Part shown: piece by piece, positions 1 through 6,362 of the stretch
Numbering within the stretch: position 1 is the stretch's first letter
Layout of the letters: each line of letters begins with the position of its first letter
DNA from: Candidatus Accumulibacter sp. UBA704
Lineage (GTDB): Bacteria; Pseudomonadota; Gammaproteobacteria; Burkholderiales; Rhodocyclaceae
Length of the DNA: 11,088 nt
Reading direction: 5' to 3'
Assembly (NCBI GenBank): GCA_002304785.1
Contig: DBMG01000015.1
Span: 1 to 11,088, forward strand
Program-made: the position numbers and the translations under genes
Notes under the pieces: model-generated
What the model saw: the letters and a program-made list of their open reading frames with translations, nothing else
What the model was told of the DNA's origin: nothing
Database searches by the model: none

Positions 1-170
1 GCGTGCCGAACAAGCCAGGCCTCGGGCTGGAAATCGACATGGCTCAAGTGGAGAAAGCGCATCAGGCGTACAAGGCGATGGGGCTGGGCGCACGCGACGA
101 CGCCGTCGCCATGCAGTTCCTGATTCCCGGCTGGACATTCAATAACAAGCGCCCGTGCCTCGTGCGCTAG
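1..170 (+). CDS. gudD: Glucarate dehydratase, C-terminal fragment (cut by window edge)
   Basis: The 5' part lies outside the window; the first complete codon is at position 3 and the stop is TAG at 168-170, leaving 55 residues. The tail contains GLGARDDAVAMQFLIPGWTF and ends NNKRPCLVR, which I recognise as the highly conserved C-terminus of D-glucarate dehydratase (E. coli GudD ends in an almost identical GWTF-x-NKRPC-x-VR). This enolase-superfamily enzyme dehydrates D-glucarate (and usually L-idarate) to 5-keto-4-deoxy-D-glucarate in the cytoplasm. The metal ligands and catalytic residues are in the missing part, so activity cannot be judged. The next gene, garL, starts 20 bases after the stop and uses the product, which supports co-transcription. 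The related GudX protein is also possible from the tail alone, but it is usually found beside a complete GudD. Confidence 0.93.
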   Translation, partial: VPNKPGLGLEIDMAQVEKAHQAYKAMGLGARDDAVAMQFLIPGWTFNNKRPCLVR

Positions 171-189
171 ATCGGAAAGGGAAAAGATC

Positions 190-966
190 ATGAGTTGTAC
201 CCCGTATCGCGCCATTCCCAACCAGTTCCGCCAGGATCTGATTGCCGGGAAGAAACTGATTGGTTGCTGGTGCTCGCTCGGTAGTCCGATTACCACCGAA
301 GTCATGGGAGTGGCCGGCTTCGACTGGCTGCTGCTCGATGGCGAGCACGCGCCGAACGACGTGCTCTCCTTCATCCCGCAACTGATGGCGCTGAAGGACA
401 GCACCAGCGCGCCGGTGGTCCGTCCCCAGTGGAACGACACCGTCATCATCAAGCGGTTGCTCGACGCGGGCTTCTACAATTTCCTGATTCCCTTCGTCGA
501 ATCGGCCGACGATGCGCGCCGGGCCGTCGCGGCTACGCGCTATCCGCCGCAGGGCGTGCGCGGCGTCTCCGTCAGCCATCGCAGCAACCGGTACGGAACG
601 GTGCCCGAGTATTTTGAGGTCATCAACGACAACATTTCCGTCATCGTGCAGATCGAGAGCCGCAAGGCTGTCGCGGCGATCGACGAAATCTGCGCGGTCG
701 ACGGAGTCGATTGCGTGTTCATCGGCCCGTCCGATCTGGCCGCCGGATATGGCTACCTCGGCAACCCGCTGCACCCGGAAGTGCAGGAGGCCATGCAGCG
801 CATCATCGCCAGCGCCAAGGCGCATGGCAAGCCGTCCGGGATTCTCGCGCCGGTGGAAGCCGATGCGCGCCGCTACCTGGAAATGGGTGTCACCTTCGTC
901 GCCGTCGGCAGCGACCTCGGCGTTTTCCGCAATGCCTCGCAGATACTGCGGGACAAGTACCTCTGA
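190..966 (+). CDS. garL: 5-keto-4-deoxy-D-glucarate aldolase
   Basis: This 258-residue protein (E. coli GarL is 256) belongs to the HpcH/HpaI class II, metal-dependent aldolases. It cleaves 5-keto-4-deoxy-D-glucarate, and usually 2-keto-3-deoxy-D-glucarate, to pyruvate and tartronate semialdehyde. Family landmarks are all present: FDWLLLDGEHAPND (44-57) with the catalytic His53, APVVR with Arg78, YNFLIPFVES (96-105), RGVSVSHR (124-131), the metal-binding Glu156 in VQIES, and Asp182 in GPSDLA. These match E. coli His50, Arg75, Glu153 and Asp179 with a constant offset of 3. The C-terminal block HGKPSGILAPVEADARRYL is also typical. The ATG at 190 is preceded by the purine-rich GGAAAGGG (174-181) and begins where homologues begin. 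The gene lies between gudD and garR, the enzymes before and after it in the pathway. It is intact. Confidence 0.97.
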   Translation: MSCTPYRAIPNQFRQDLIAGKKLIGCWCSLGSPITTEVMGVAGFDWLLLDGEHAPNDVLSFIPQLMALKDSTSAPVVRPQWNDTVIIKRLLDAGFYNFLIPFVESADDARRAVAATRYPPQGVRGVSVSHRSNRYGTVPEYFEVINDNISVIVQIESRKAVAAIDEICAVDGVDCVFIGPSDLAAGYGYLGNPLHPEVQEAMQRIIASAKAHGKPSGILAPVEADARRYLEMGVTFVAVGSDLGVFRNASQILRDKYL

Positions 967-1003
967 ACTTCACGCAATCAATTCGTTAGAACAGGAGCAA
1001 GCA

Positions 1004-1894
1004 ATGAGCAAGATCGGATTCGTAGGACTGGGCATCATGGGCACGCCGATGGCGGAACACCTGATCAAGGGCGGGCATGAGGTTTTCCTGTTCAGCATCC
1101 CGAGCATTCCCGAGTCGCTGGTGCAGGCCGGCGGCAAGGCCTGCGCCTCGGGCAAGGATGTCGCGCAGCACGCCGACGTGATCATCACCATGGTCCCCGA
1201 CACCCCGCACGTCGCCGCTGCCCTGTTCGACGCCAACGGCATCGCCGAAGGCCTCACGGCCGGCAAGATCGTCGTCGACATGAGCTCCATCTCTCCGGTG
1301 GAAACCAAGAAATTCGCGGCGCGCATCAACGCCCTCGGCTGCGAGTACATCGACGCCCCCGTCTCGGGCGGCGAAGTCGGTGCCAAGAACGCCACCCTCT
1401 CGATCATGTGCGGCGGCAGCGAAGCCGCGTTTGCCAAGGTCAAGCCGCTCTTTGAACTGATGGGCAAGAACATCACCCTCGTCGGCGGCAACGGCGACGG
1501 GCAGACCTGCAAGGTCGCCAACCAGATCATCGTCGCCCTGAACATCGAAGCCGTCGGCGAAGCCCTGTTGTTCGCCTCGAAGATGGGTGCCGATCCGGCC
1601 AAGGTGCGCGCCGCGCTGATGGGCGGCTTCGCCTCGTCGAAGATCCTCGAAGTGCACGGCGAACGCATGATCAACCGCACCTTCAATCCTGGCTTCCGCA
1701 TCGAACTGCACCAGAAGGACCTCAACCTGGCGCTGTCGAGCGCCCGCGCCATCGGCGTGTCGCTGCCCAACACCGCCACCGCCCAGGAACTGTTCAACAG
1801 CTGCGCCGCGCATGGCGGCAATGCGTGGGACCACTCCGGCATGGTGAAGGCGCTGGAAATGATGGCCAACTTCGAGATCGGGCAGAAGGCCTGA
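1004..1894 (+). CDS. garR: Tartronate semialdehyde reductase (2-hydroxy-3-oxopropionate reductase)
   Basis: This 296-residue protein is a beta-hydroxyacid dehydrogenase that reduces tartronate semialdehyde, one GarL product, to D-glycerate with NAD(P)H. The N-terminal Rossmann motif is IGFVGLGIMGTPMA (4-17). The substrate-recognition loop DAPVSGGEVGA (118-128) and the catalytic-lysine segment GQTCKVANQ (166-174, Lys170) follow. The all-alpha C-terminal dimerisation domain ends near DHSGMVKALEMM (276-287). The frame stays open upstream to position 512, but that stretch overlaps garL in another frame. The ATG at 1004 follows AGGAG (993-997) with a 6-base spacer and puts the glycine-rich loop at the protein's start, so it is the real start. 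The 37-base gap after garL shows no promoter or terminator. The family also includes GlxR, which does the same reaction in glyoxylate metabolism; the neighbours favour the garR name. Confidence 0.96.
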   Translation: MSKIGFVGLGIMGTPMAEHLIKGGHEVFLFSIPSIPESLVQAGGKACASGKDVAQHADVIITMVPDTPHVAAALFDANGIAEGLTAGKIVVDMSSISPVETKKFAARINALGCEYIDAPVSGGEVGAKNATLSIMCGGSEAAFAKVKPLFELMGKNITLVGGNGDGQTCKVANQIIVALNIEAVGEALLFASKMGADPAKVRAALMGGFASSKILEVHGERMINRTFNPGFRIELHQKDLNLALSSARAIGVSLPNTATAQELFNSCAAHGGNAWDHSGMVKALEMMANFEIGQKA

Positions 1895-1917
1895 CATCGT
1901 GTGGCGGATGGCAAGGG

Positions 1918-1923
1918 TAGGGA
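1918..1923 (+). promoter_or_regulatory. Ribosome binding site that sets the glycerate kinase start
   Basis: TAGGGA lies 7 bases before the ATG at 1931. It supports that start over the in-frame GTG at 1901, which has no comparable site and would add ten residues (MADGKGRDRA) unlike the family N-terminus. Confidence 0.6.
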
Positions 1924-1930
1924 TCGAGCA

Positions 1931-3208
1931 ATGACGATTCAAGTCAATCCACGTGAGTTGCTGCGCCGGATGTTTGACGCCGCCATCGAGGCCGCGCAGC
2001 CGGTTCATTGCATTCCGAAATTCCTGCCCGAAACGCCGCGTGGGCGCCTGGTGGTGATCGGCGCCGGCAAGGCCTCGGCGGCGATGGCCCGGGTGTTCGA
2101 GCAGCAGTGGTCGGGTTCGCTGAGCGGTGTCGTGGTGACTCGCTACGGCTACGCGGTTCCGTGCGAGCGTATCGAAATCCTCGAAGCCGCGCACCCGGTG
2201 CCGGACGAAGCAGGGTTGCGGGCGTCGAAACGCATTCTCGACACGGTCGGCGGGCTGACCGCCGACGATACCGTCGTCTGCCTCATCTCCGGTGGCGGCT
2301 CTGCGCTGCTTACCTTGCCGTTCGACGGCATTTCGCTTTCCGACAAGCAGGCCGTCAACCGCGAGCTGCTGAAGTCCGGCGCAAACATCTGCGAGATGAA
2401 CACCATCCGCCGCCATCTCTCGGCGATCAAGGGGGGACGTCTGGCTGCCGCGTGCCATCCGGCCAGGGTCGTCACCTTGCTGATCTCCGACGTGCCCGGC
2501 GACAACCCGATGGACATTGCCTCCGGGCCAACCGTGGCCGATCCCACGACCTGTGCCGATGCGCTGGCGCTAGTCAAGCGCTACGGCATGACGCTCCCGG
2601 CCGCCGCCTTGGAGGTGCTGACCAGCGGGCGCGGCGAATCGGTCAAGCCCAGGGACCCGCGTCTGGCGCGGGCAGAGACGCATCTGATCACCACGCCGCA
2701 AGCGGCACTCGAAGCGGCCGCGGAGGTGGCGCGCCATGCGGGCATCACCCCGTTTATCCTGGGCGATGCCATCGAAGGCGAGGCGCGCGACGTCGGCAAG
2801 GTCATGGCCGGGTTGGCACGGCAGGTCGTTACCCGGCACCAGCCGTTCCAGCCCCCGTGCGTGCTGCTCTCGGGCGGGGAAACCACGGTGACGCTGCGTG
2901 GCGACGGGCGCGGCGGGCGCAACGTCGAGTTCCTGCTGTCGCTCGGGGTTTCGCTCGACGGCTTGCCGGGCGTGCATGCGCTGGCCGGCGATACCGACGG
3001 CGTCGATGGTGTCGAGGAAATCGCCGGCGCCTATCTCGCGCCGGATTCGCTGGCGCGCGCCTGGGACAAGGGCATCCGCCCCAAGGAAGCGTTGGCCAAC
3101 AACGACGGGCACGGATTTTTCAACGCGTTGGGCGATTCGGTCGTCACCGGGCCGACACTGACCAACGTCAATGATTTCAGGGCGATCCTGATTTCAAGCG
3201 GGGCGTAG
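1931..3208 (+). CDS. ttuD: D-glycerate 2-kinase, MOFRL family (TtuD/GckA type)
   Basis: This 425-residue protein is a MOFRL-family glycerate kinase, a family that forms 2-phosphoglycerate from D-glycerate and ATP and so feeds GarR product into lower glycolysis. An N-terminal DUF4147-like domain carries GAGKAS (44-49, with the family's conserved Lys47), SGGGSALL (120-127), IRRHLSAIKGGRLA (159-172) and SDVPGDNP (186-193). The C-terminal MOFRL domain carries LLSGGETTVT (312-321), GRGGRNVEFLL (326-336) and AGDTDGVDG (352-360). Length and motif order are normal. It is unrelated in sequence to E. coli GarK, the kinase usually found with gar genes. It starts 36 bases after garR, consistent with one transcript. 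Annotations of such proteins sometimes read 'hydroxypyruvate reductase' from the old TtuD naming; the motifs and neighbours support kinase. Confidence 0.92.
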   Translation: MTIQVNPRELLRRMFDAAIEAAQPVHCIPKFLPETPRGRLVVIGAGKASAAMARVFEQQWSGSLSGVVVTRYGYAVPCERIEILEAAHPVPDEAGLRASKRILDTVGGLTADDTVVCLISGGGSALLTLPFDGISLSDKQAVNRELLKSGANICEMNTIRRHLSAIKGGRLAAACHPARVVTLLISDVPGDNPMDIASGPTVADPTTCADALALVKRYGMTLPAAALEVLTSGRGESVKPRDPRLARAETHLITTPQAALEAAAEVARHAGITPFILGDAIEGEARDVGKVMAGLARQVVTRHQPFQPPCVLLSGGETTVTLRGDGRGGRNVEFLLSLGVSLDGLPGVHALAGDTDGVDGVEEIAGAYLAPDSLARAWDKGIRPKEALANNDGHGFFNALGDSVVTGPTLTNVNDFRAILISSGA

Positions 3209-3247
3209 GAAGCAGCACAACAACAGCATTACCGGATTTTCATCAAC

Positions 3248-3254
3248 GAGGAGG
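3248..3254 (+). promoter_or_regulatory. Near-perfect Shine-Dalgarno site of tctC
   Basis: GAGGAGG, 8 bases before the ATG at 3263, is the strongest ribosome binding site in the window. Strong initiation suits a periplasmic binding protein, which is usually needed in large excess over its membrane partners. The 54-base gap that holds it shows no clear promoter or terminator, so tctC is probably read from the upstream gar transcript. Confidence 0.75.
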
Positions 3255-3262
3255 TTTTAAAC

Positions 3263-4234
3263 ATGAAAAAGCTTTTTGGTTTCACTCTGATGGCGGCGGC
3301 AGTGGCCGTTTCGACCAGCGCTCTGGCTCAGGCTGACGTGAAATGGCCGACCAAGCCGGTGCAGGTCATCGTCCCGGCCGGCGCCGGTGGCGACACCGAT
3401 TTCAATGCGCGGCAGTTCGCGCGTTACTTCGAGAAGATCACCGGCAAGCCGATGGTCGTCACCAACGTCAACGGCGGCGGCGGCACGATCGCCATGTCGC
3501 AGGTCCAGAGCGCGGCGCCGGACGGCAATACGCTGTTCTTCGGTCATACCGGCATGCTGATCGTCAACGAGGTTTCCGGACTGATCGACTATAAGTTCGA
3601 CGCCAAGATGGATATCGCCTGCATTCCTGCCGTGGACAAGGGTGTCGTCTTGGCGGCGGGCAAGAAGTCGGGCTTCAAGAACGTCCAGGACGTTGTGACC
3701 AAGGCCAAGGCCCAGCCGGGAACCGTGATCTACGGGACGGAAATGGGGGGCTTCTCACATCTGCAAGGCTTGATGTTCGCCAAGCAAGCCGGGGTCGAGT
3801 TGAAGTTTGTCGATGTCGGTTCGGCGTCCGACAAGATTACTTCGTTGCTCGGCGGGCGCATCGATTTGGCTTCGATCTCGTTCGGGCCGGTGAAGGATTA
3901 CGCGTCGACTGGCGACATGGCGATGGTGGCGCAATACAGCAAGGAACGGAACCCGTTGCTGGGCGACATCAAGACGTTCAACGAGCAGAGTCTCAAGTTC
4001 GACATGGAGAAGCCGTACATCATCGCCTTCCCGAAGGGAACGAATCCGGCGATCATCAAGAAGATTGCCGACATCGGGCAGCAGATCACCAAGGATCCGG
4101 CCTACGCCAAGGCGCTCGAAGACGGTTTCAAGCAACCGGTCTCCTTCTATCACACCAAGGAAGCCATTGCCGAACTGAACAAGGTGCGTGACGACCTCAT
4201 GCAGTACAAGGATCTGCTGCGCCAGAAGAAGTAA
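3263..4234 (+). CDS. tctC: Periplasmic substrate-binding protein of a tripartite tricarboxylate transporter (TctC/Bug family)
   Basis: This 323-residue protein is a Bug-family solute-binding protein that captures ligand in the periplasm for TctAB. Residues 1-22 form a Sec signal peptide: KK start, hydrophobic core, and a probable cut after ALA at 20-22. The mature start KWPTKPVQVIVPAGAGGDTD (27-46) is the family's first strand and carboxylate-binding loop. It is followed by NGGGGTIAMSQV (70-81) and APDGNTLFF (85-93), the second conserved loop. The later region YGTEMGG is the usual second-domain segment. Bug proteins mostly bind carboxylates (tricarboxylates, amino acids, aromatic acids). Its place after garL-garR-kinase and before garD suggests a six-carbon aldarate or its lactone, but no residue seen here proves the ligand. 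tctB and tctA follow, separated by a strong hairpin. Confidence 0.93.
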   Translation: MKKLFGFTLMAAAVAVSTSALAQADVKWPTKPVQVIVPAGAGGDTDFNARQFARYFEKITGKPMVVTNVNGGGGTIAMSQVQSAAPDGNTLFFGHTGMLIVNEVSGLIDYKFDAKMDIACIPAVDKGVVLAAGKKSGFKNVQDVVTKAKAQPGTVIYGTEMGGFSHLQGLMFAKQAGVELKFVDVGSASDKITSLLGGRIDLASISFGPVKDYASTGDMAMVAQYSKERNPLLGDIKTFNEQSLKFDMEKPYIIAFPKGTNPAIIKKIADIGQQITKDPAYAKALEDGFKQPVSFYHTKEAIAELNKVRDDLMQYKDLLRQKK

Positions 4235-4254
4235 CCAAAGGTGGTATGCCGCTA

Positions 4255-4285
4255 CGGGGGAAGCGCGTTGAGCGTGCTTTCCTCG
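4255..4285 (+). promoter_or_regulatory. Intercistronic 13-bp hairpin between tctC and tctB
   Basis: Positions 4255-4267 pair with 4273-4285 around a five-base TTGAG loop. Of the 13 pairs, ten are Watson-Crick and three are G-U, with no bulge. No T-run follows (the next bases are CTCTCAACC), so it is not a standard intrinsic terminator. It lies 20 bases after the tctC stop and 27 bases before the tctB ATG, in a gap of only 78 bases. The likely role is to stabilise the 3' end of a processed tctC message, or to cause partial termination, so that more binding protein than membrane protein is made. The function is inferred from position; the pairing is seen directly. Confidence 0.65.
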
Positions 4286-4312
4286 CTCTCAACCTCCTCT
4301 CAAGGATTCACC

Positions 4313-4789
4313 ATGAGCTACACAAAAAAGCGGGAGTATGTCGCAGGTGCCTTTTTTTTGATCGTTGGCCTCGGTTATCTCTACCTGACCAGCGGCATTC
4401 CGCGCAAACAGTTCATAGATGCAGCTTTCGTTCCTTATGTCCTGGCATTCACCATGTGCCTGCTGGGCGTGCTGCAACTCCGGGCCGCCTACAAGTTGCC
4501 TGTGAGCGAACAGGCCGGAGAAAAGGATACGGCAGACTACCGCACCGTCTGGAAGACGCTGGGCCTGATCGTGGCCTACGCTGCCTTCCTGGAGCCAGTC
4601 GGCTTTCCGGTCATGACGGTTGTCTATCTGTTCCTGCAGTTCATCGTACTCACTCCACGCGACAAGAAGATCAGCTATCCGATGTACGGGGTGATCGCTG
4701 TTATGACTTCGGCAATCGTGTATCTGACTTTCCGTCAAGCATTCGACATGATGCTGCCGGTCGGTCTGATGAGCGGCTTAATCGAATAA
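4313..4789 (+). CDS. tctB: TTT transporter small membrane subunit (TctB family)
   Basis: This 158-residue inner-membrane protein is the small subunit of the transporter. Hydrophobic segments are near residues 9-27, 37-57, 82-96, 98-114 and 122-140, somewhat more than the four helices usual for TctB, so one may be a re-entrant or short segment. The end, QAFDMMLPVGLMSG (142-155), resembles the family's LP-x-G tail. Primary identification rests on size, topology and position between tctC and tctA, because TctB sequences are poorly conserved. The ATG at 4313 follows AAGGA (4302-4306) with a 6-base spacer. An in-frame GTG at 4241 would put the intercistronic hairpin inside the coding region and adds a non-membrane leader, so I reject it. 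GC content is about 50% in the three 60-base lines I counted, lower than in the flanking enzyme genes. Confidence 0.9.
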   Translation: MSYTKKREYVAGAFFLIVGLGYLYLTSGIPRKQFIDAAFVPYVLAFTMCLLGVLQLRAAYKLPVSEQAGEKDTADYRTVWKTLGLIVAYAAFLEPVGFPVMTVVYLFLQFIVLTPRDKKISYPMYGVIAVMTSAIVYLTFRQAFDMMLPVGLMSGLIE

Positions 4790-4802
4790 AAGGTGACATT
4801 CC

Positions 4803-6311
4803 ATGCTCTCTCTATTCATGCAGGGGATTGAAACAGTCTTCACCCTCCAGATTCTCGGTCTGCTGTTCTTCGGCACCGTGGTCGGCATCATTTTCGGTGC
4901 CATTCCCGGTCTGACGGCGACCATGGCGGTGGCCCTGTTCCTCCCCATTACCTACACGCTGGGGGCTGCCGCTGGCATTTCTCTGCTGGTGGGGCTCTAC
5001 ATCGGCGGAGTCTCCGGCGGCCTGATTTCGGCGATTCTGCTGAAGATTCCGGGAACGCCGGCATCCGTGGCCACGACGTTCGACGGCGGGCCGATGATGG
5101 AAAAGGGTGAAGGCGCCAAAGCGCTCGGCGTAGGTATCTTCTACTCGTATGTCGGGACGCTGCTCAGCATCTTTGCGCTAATCTTCATCGCGCCTACTCT
5201 GGCGAAAATCGCATTGGCGTTTGGGCCGCACGAATACTTCTCCATCGCGATCTTCTCTTTGACGCTGATCATCACCTTGGCGACCGGATCGATGGTCAAG
5301 GGTCTGTTTTCTGGCGCGCTCGGTTTCGCGTTTTCTACCGTCGGAATTGCACCGGTCGATGCGATTCCGCGCTTCACGCTTGGCTTGACCGAATTGAACG
5401 CCGGCTTTGATATTCTGCCCGTGTTGATCGGCCTTTTCGCGATTTCCGAAATCATCAAGGTTGCCGAAGACGTCAAGACGGAGCAGCAGGCCACCGTCAC
5501 CGTGGTCAAGCTGAAAGGATTCGGATTCTCCGTGAAGGAATTCTTCGAGCAGGGCTGGAACATGATCCGTTCGACACTGATCGGCACGGGCATCGGCATC
5601 CTGCCCGGCATCGGTTCCGGCACCTCGAACATCGTGGCCTACATGGTCGCGAAGAAGCGCTCTAGGCATCCCGAGAAGTTCGGCACCGGTATCATCGACG
5701 GGATCGTCGCCTCCGAGGCTGCTTCGTGTTCGGCCGTCGGCGGCGCCATGATTCCGCTGCTGACGCTCGGTATTCCGGGGGATACGGTGACGGCGATGCT
5801 GCTCGGCGGCTTCATGATCCACGGCATCCAGCCGGGACCGCTGCTGTTCGTTTCACAAGGGCCGCTCGTCTACACGATTTTCGTTGCCATGCTGGTGTCG
5901 TCGCTGATGATGCTCGTCTGCGAACTGTACGGCGTCCGCCTCTTCGTCAAGATGCTGGCGATTCCCAAGCACATCCTCCTGCCGATCATCCTGGTCCTGT
6001 GCTTTGTCGGAGCCTTCGGCCTCGGCAATCGCATCTTCGACGTCGGGGTCATCGTGTTCTTCGGCTTGCTCGGCTACGGCTTTGTGAAGTGCAAGATTCC
6101 GCAGACTCCCTTCATCATTGGCCTGATTCTGGGTCCGATGGCAGAAACCAATCTGCGCCGTGGGTTGATGCTCAGCGATGGAAACTTTTCCGGTTTCCTG
6201 ACGCAGCCGATTTCGGCGACCTTCCTGGGCATCGCCGCGGCCTCCGTGGCGATGCATTTCTATCAGACGCACCGCGCCAGAGCCGCAAGGAAAGCCATGC
6301 AGCCGACGTAG
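4803..6311 (+). CDS. tctA: TTT transporter large membrane subunit (TctA family)
   Basis: This 502-residue protein is the large, multi-helix permease subunit that moves ligand through the inner membrane, most likely coupled to an ion gradient. Family signatures are clear: GAIPGLTATMAVALFLPIT (32-50), LYIGGVSGG (65-73), KIPGTPASVATTFDGGPM (81-98), GILPGIGSGTSNIVAY (265-280), the central MIPLLTLGIPGDTVTA (316-331), HGIQPGPLLF (340-349) and LGPMAETNLRRGLMLS (443-458). The length is normal for the family. One signature differs from what I expect: in the segment before GGAMIPLL the usual E-x-A-N-N-A reads EAASCSA (305-311). The ATG at 4803 follows AAAAGGTGA (4788-4795), which overlaps the tctB stop, so the two are probably translationally linked. 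A strong terminator follows directly. Confidence 0.97.
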   Translation: MLSLFMQGIETVFTLQILGLLFFGTVVGIIFGAIPGLTATMAVALFLPITYTLGAAAGISLLVGLYIGGVSGGLISAILLKIPGTPASVATTFDGGPMMEKGEGAKALGVGIFYSYVGTLLSIFALIFIAPTLAKIALAFGPHEYFSIAIFSLTLIITLATGSMVKGLFSGALGFAFSTVGIAPVDAIPRFTLGLTELNAGFDILPVLIGLFAISEIIKVAEDVKTEQQATVTVVKLKGFGFSVKEFFEQGWNMIRSTLIGTGIGILPGIGSGTSNIVAYMVAKKRSRHPEKFGTGIIDGIVASEAASCSAVGGAMIPLLTLGIPGDTVTAMLLGGFMIHGIQPGPLLFVSQGPLVYTIFVAMLVSSLMMLVCELYGVRLFVKMLAIPKHILLPIILVLCFVGAFGLGNRIFDVGVIVFFGLLGYGFVKCKIPQTPFIIGLILGPMAETNLRRGLMLSDGNFSGFLTQPISATFLGIAAASVAMHFYQTHRARAARKAMQPT

Positions 6312-6313
6312 CC

Positions 6314-6342
6314 AAAAGCCGGCGGTCAACGCCGGCTTTTTT
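6314..6342 (+). terminator. Rho-independent terminator after tctA
   Basis: A perfect 11-bp stem (6314-6324 with 6330-6340) with a GTCAA loop has a GC-rich core of seven pairs (GCCGGCG with CGCCGGC) and runs into six Ts at 6337-6342. It begins 3 bases after the tctA stop. The four As opposite the T-run mean it could also act on the opposite strand, although no minus-strand gene reads into it here. It should end or strongly reduce the gudD-tctA transcript, so the next three genes depend on read-through or on another promoter. Confidence 0.92.
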
Positions 6343-6362
6343 CCTCTTCACGGTATCTTGAA

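Noticed and set aside
1901..1930. GTG at 1901 as an earlier start for glycerate kinase
   Set aside because: No matching ribosome site, and the ten extra residues do not resemble the family. The ATG at 1931 has TAGGGA at good spacing.
986..2458. Long minus-strand open frames opposite garR and the kinase (986-2458) and opposite the reductase and garD (6498-7991)
   Set aside because: Antisense shadows of GC-rich genes: His/Asp/Arg-rich translations with no motif, covering several real genes and their ribosome sites.
4324..4330. A-AAA-AAG slippery heptamer in the correct frame near the start of tctB, with a minus-1 frame open to 4914
   Set aside because: It follows only four codons of tctB, the intact zero-frame product is a normal TctB, the minus-1 product looks like nonsense rich in Arg and Pro, and I see no supporting ribosome-site or pseudoknot arrangement. 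A-rich lysine codons explain it.
6354..6359. TATCTT just before the aldo/keto reductase considered as a -10 box
   Set aside because: It would start transcription at or after the ATG, and there is no -35 element at proper spacing (that position is in the terminator stem).
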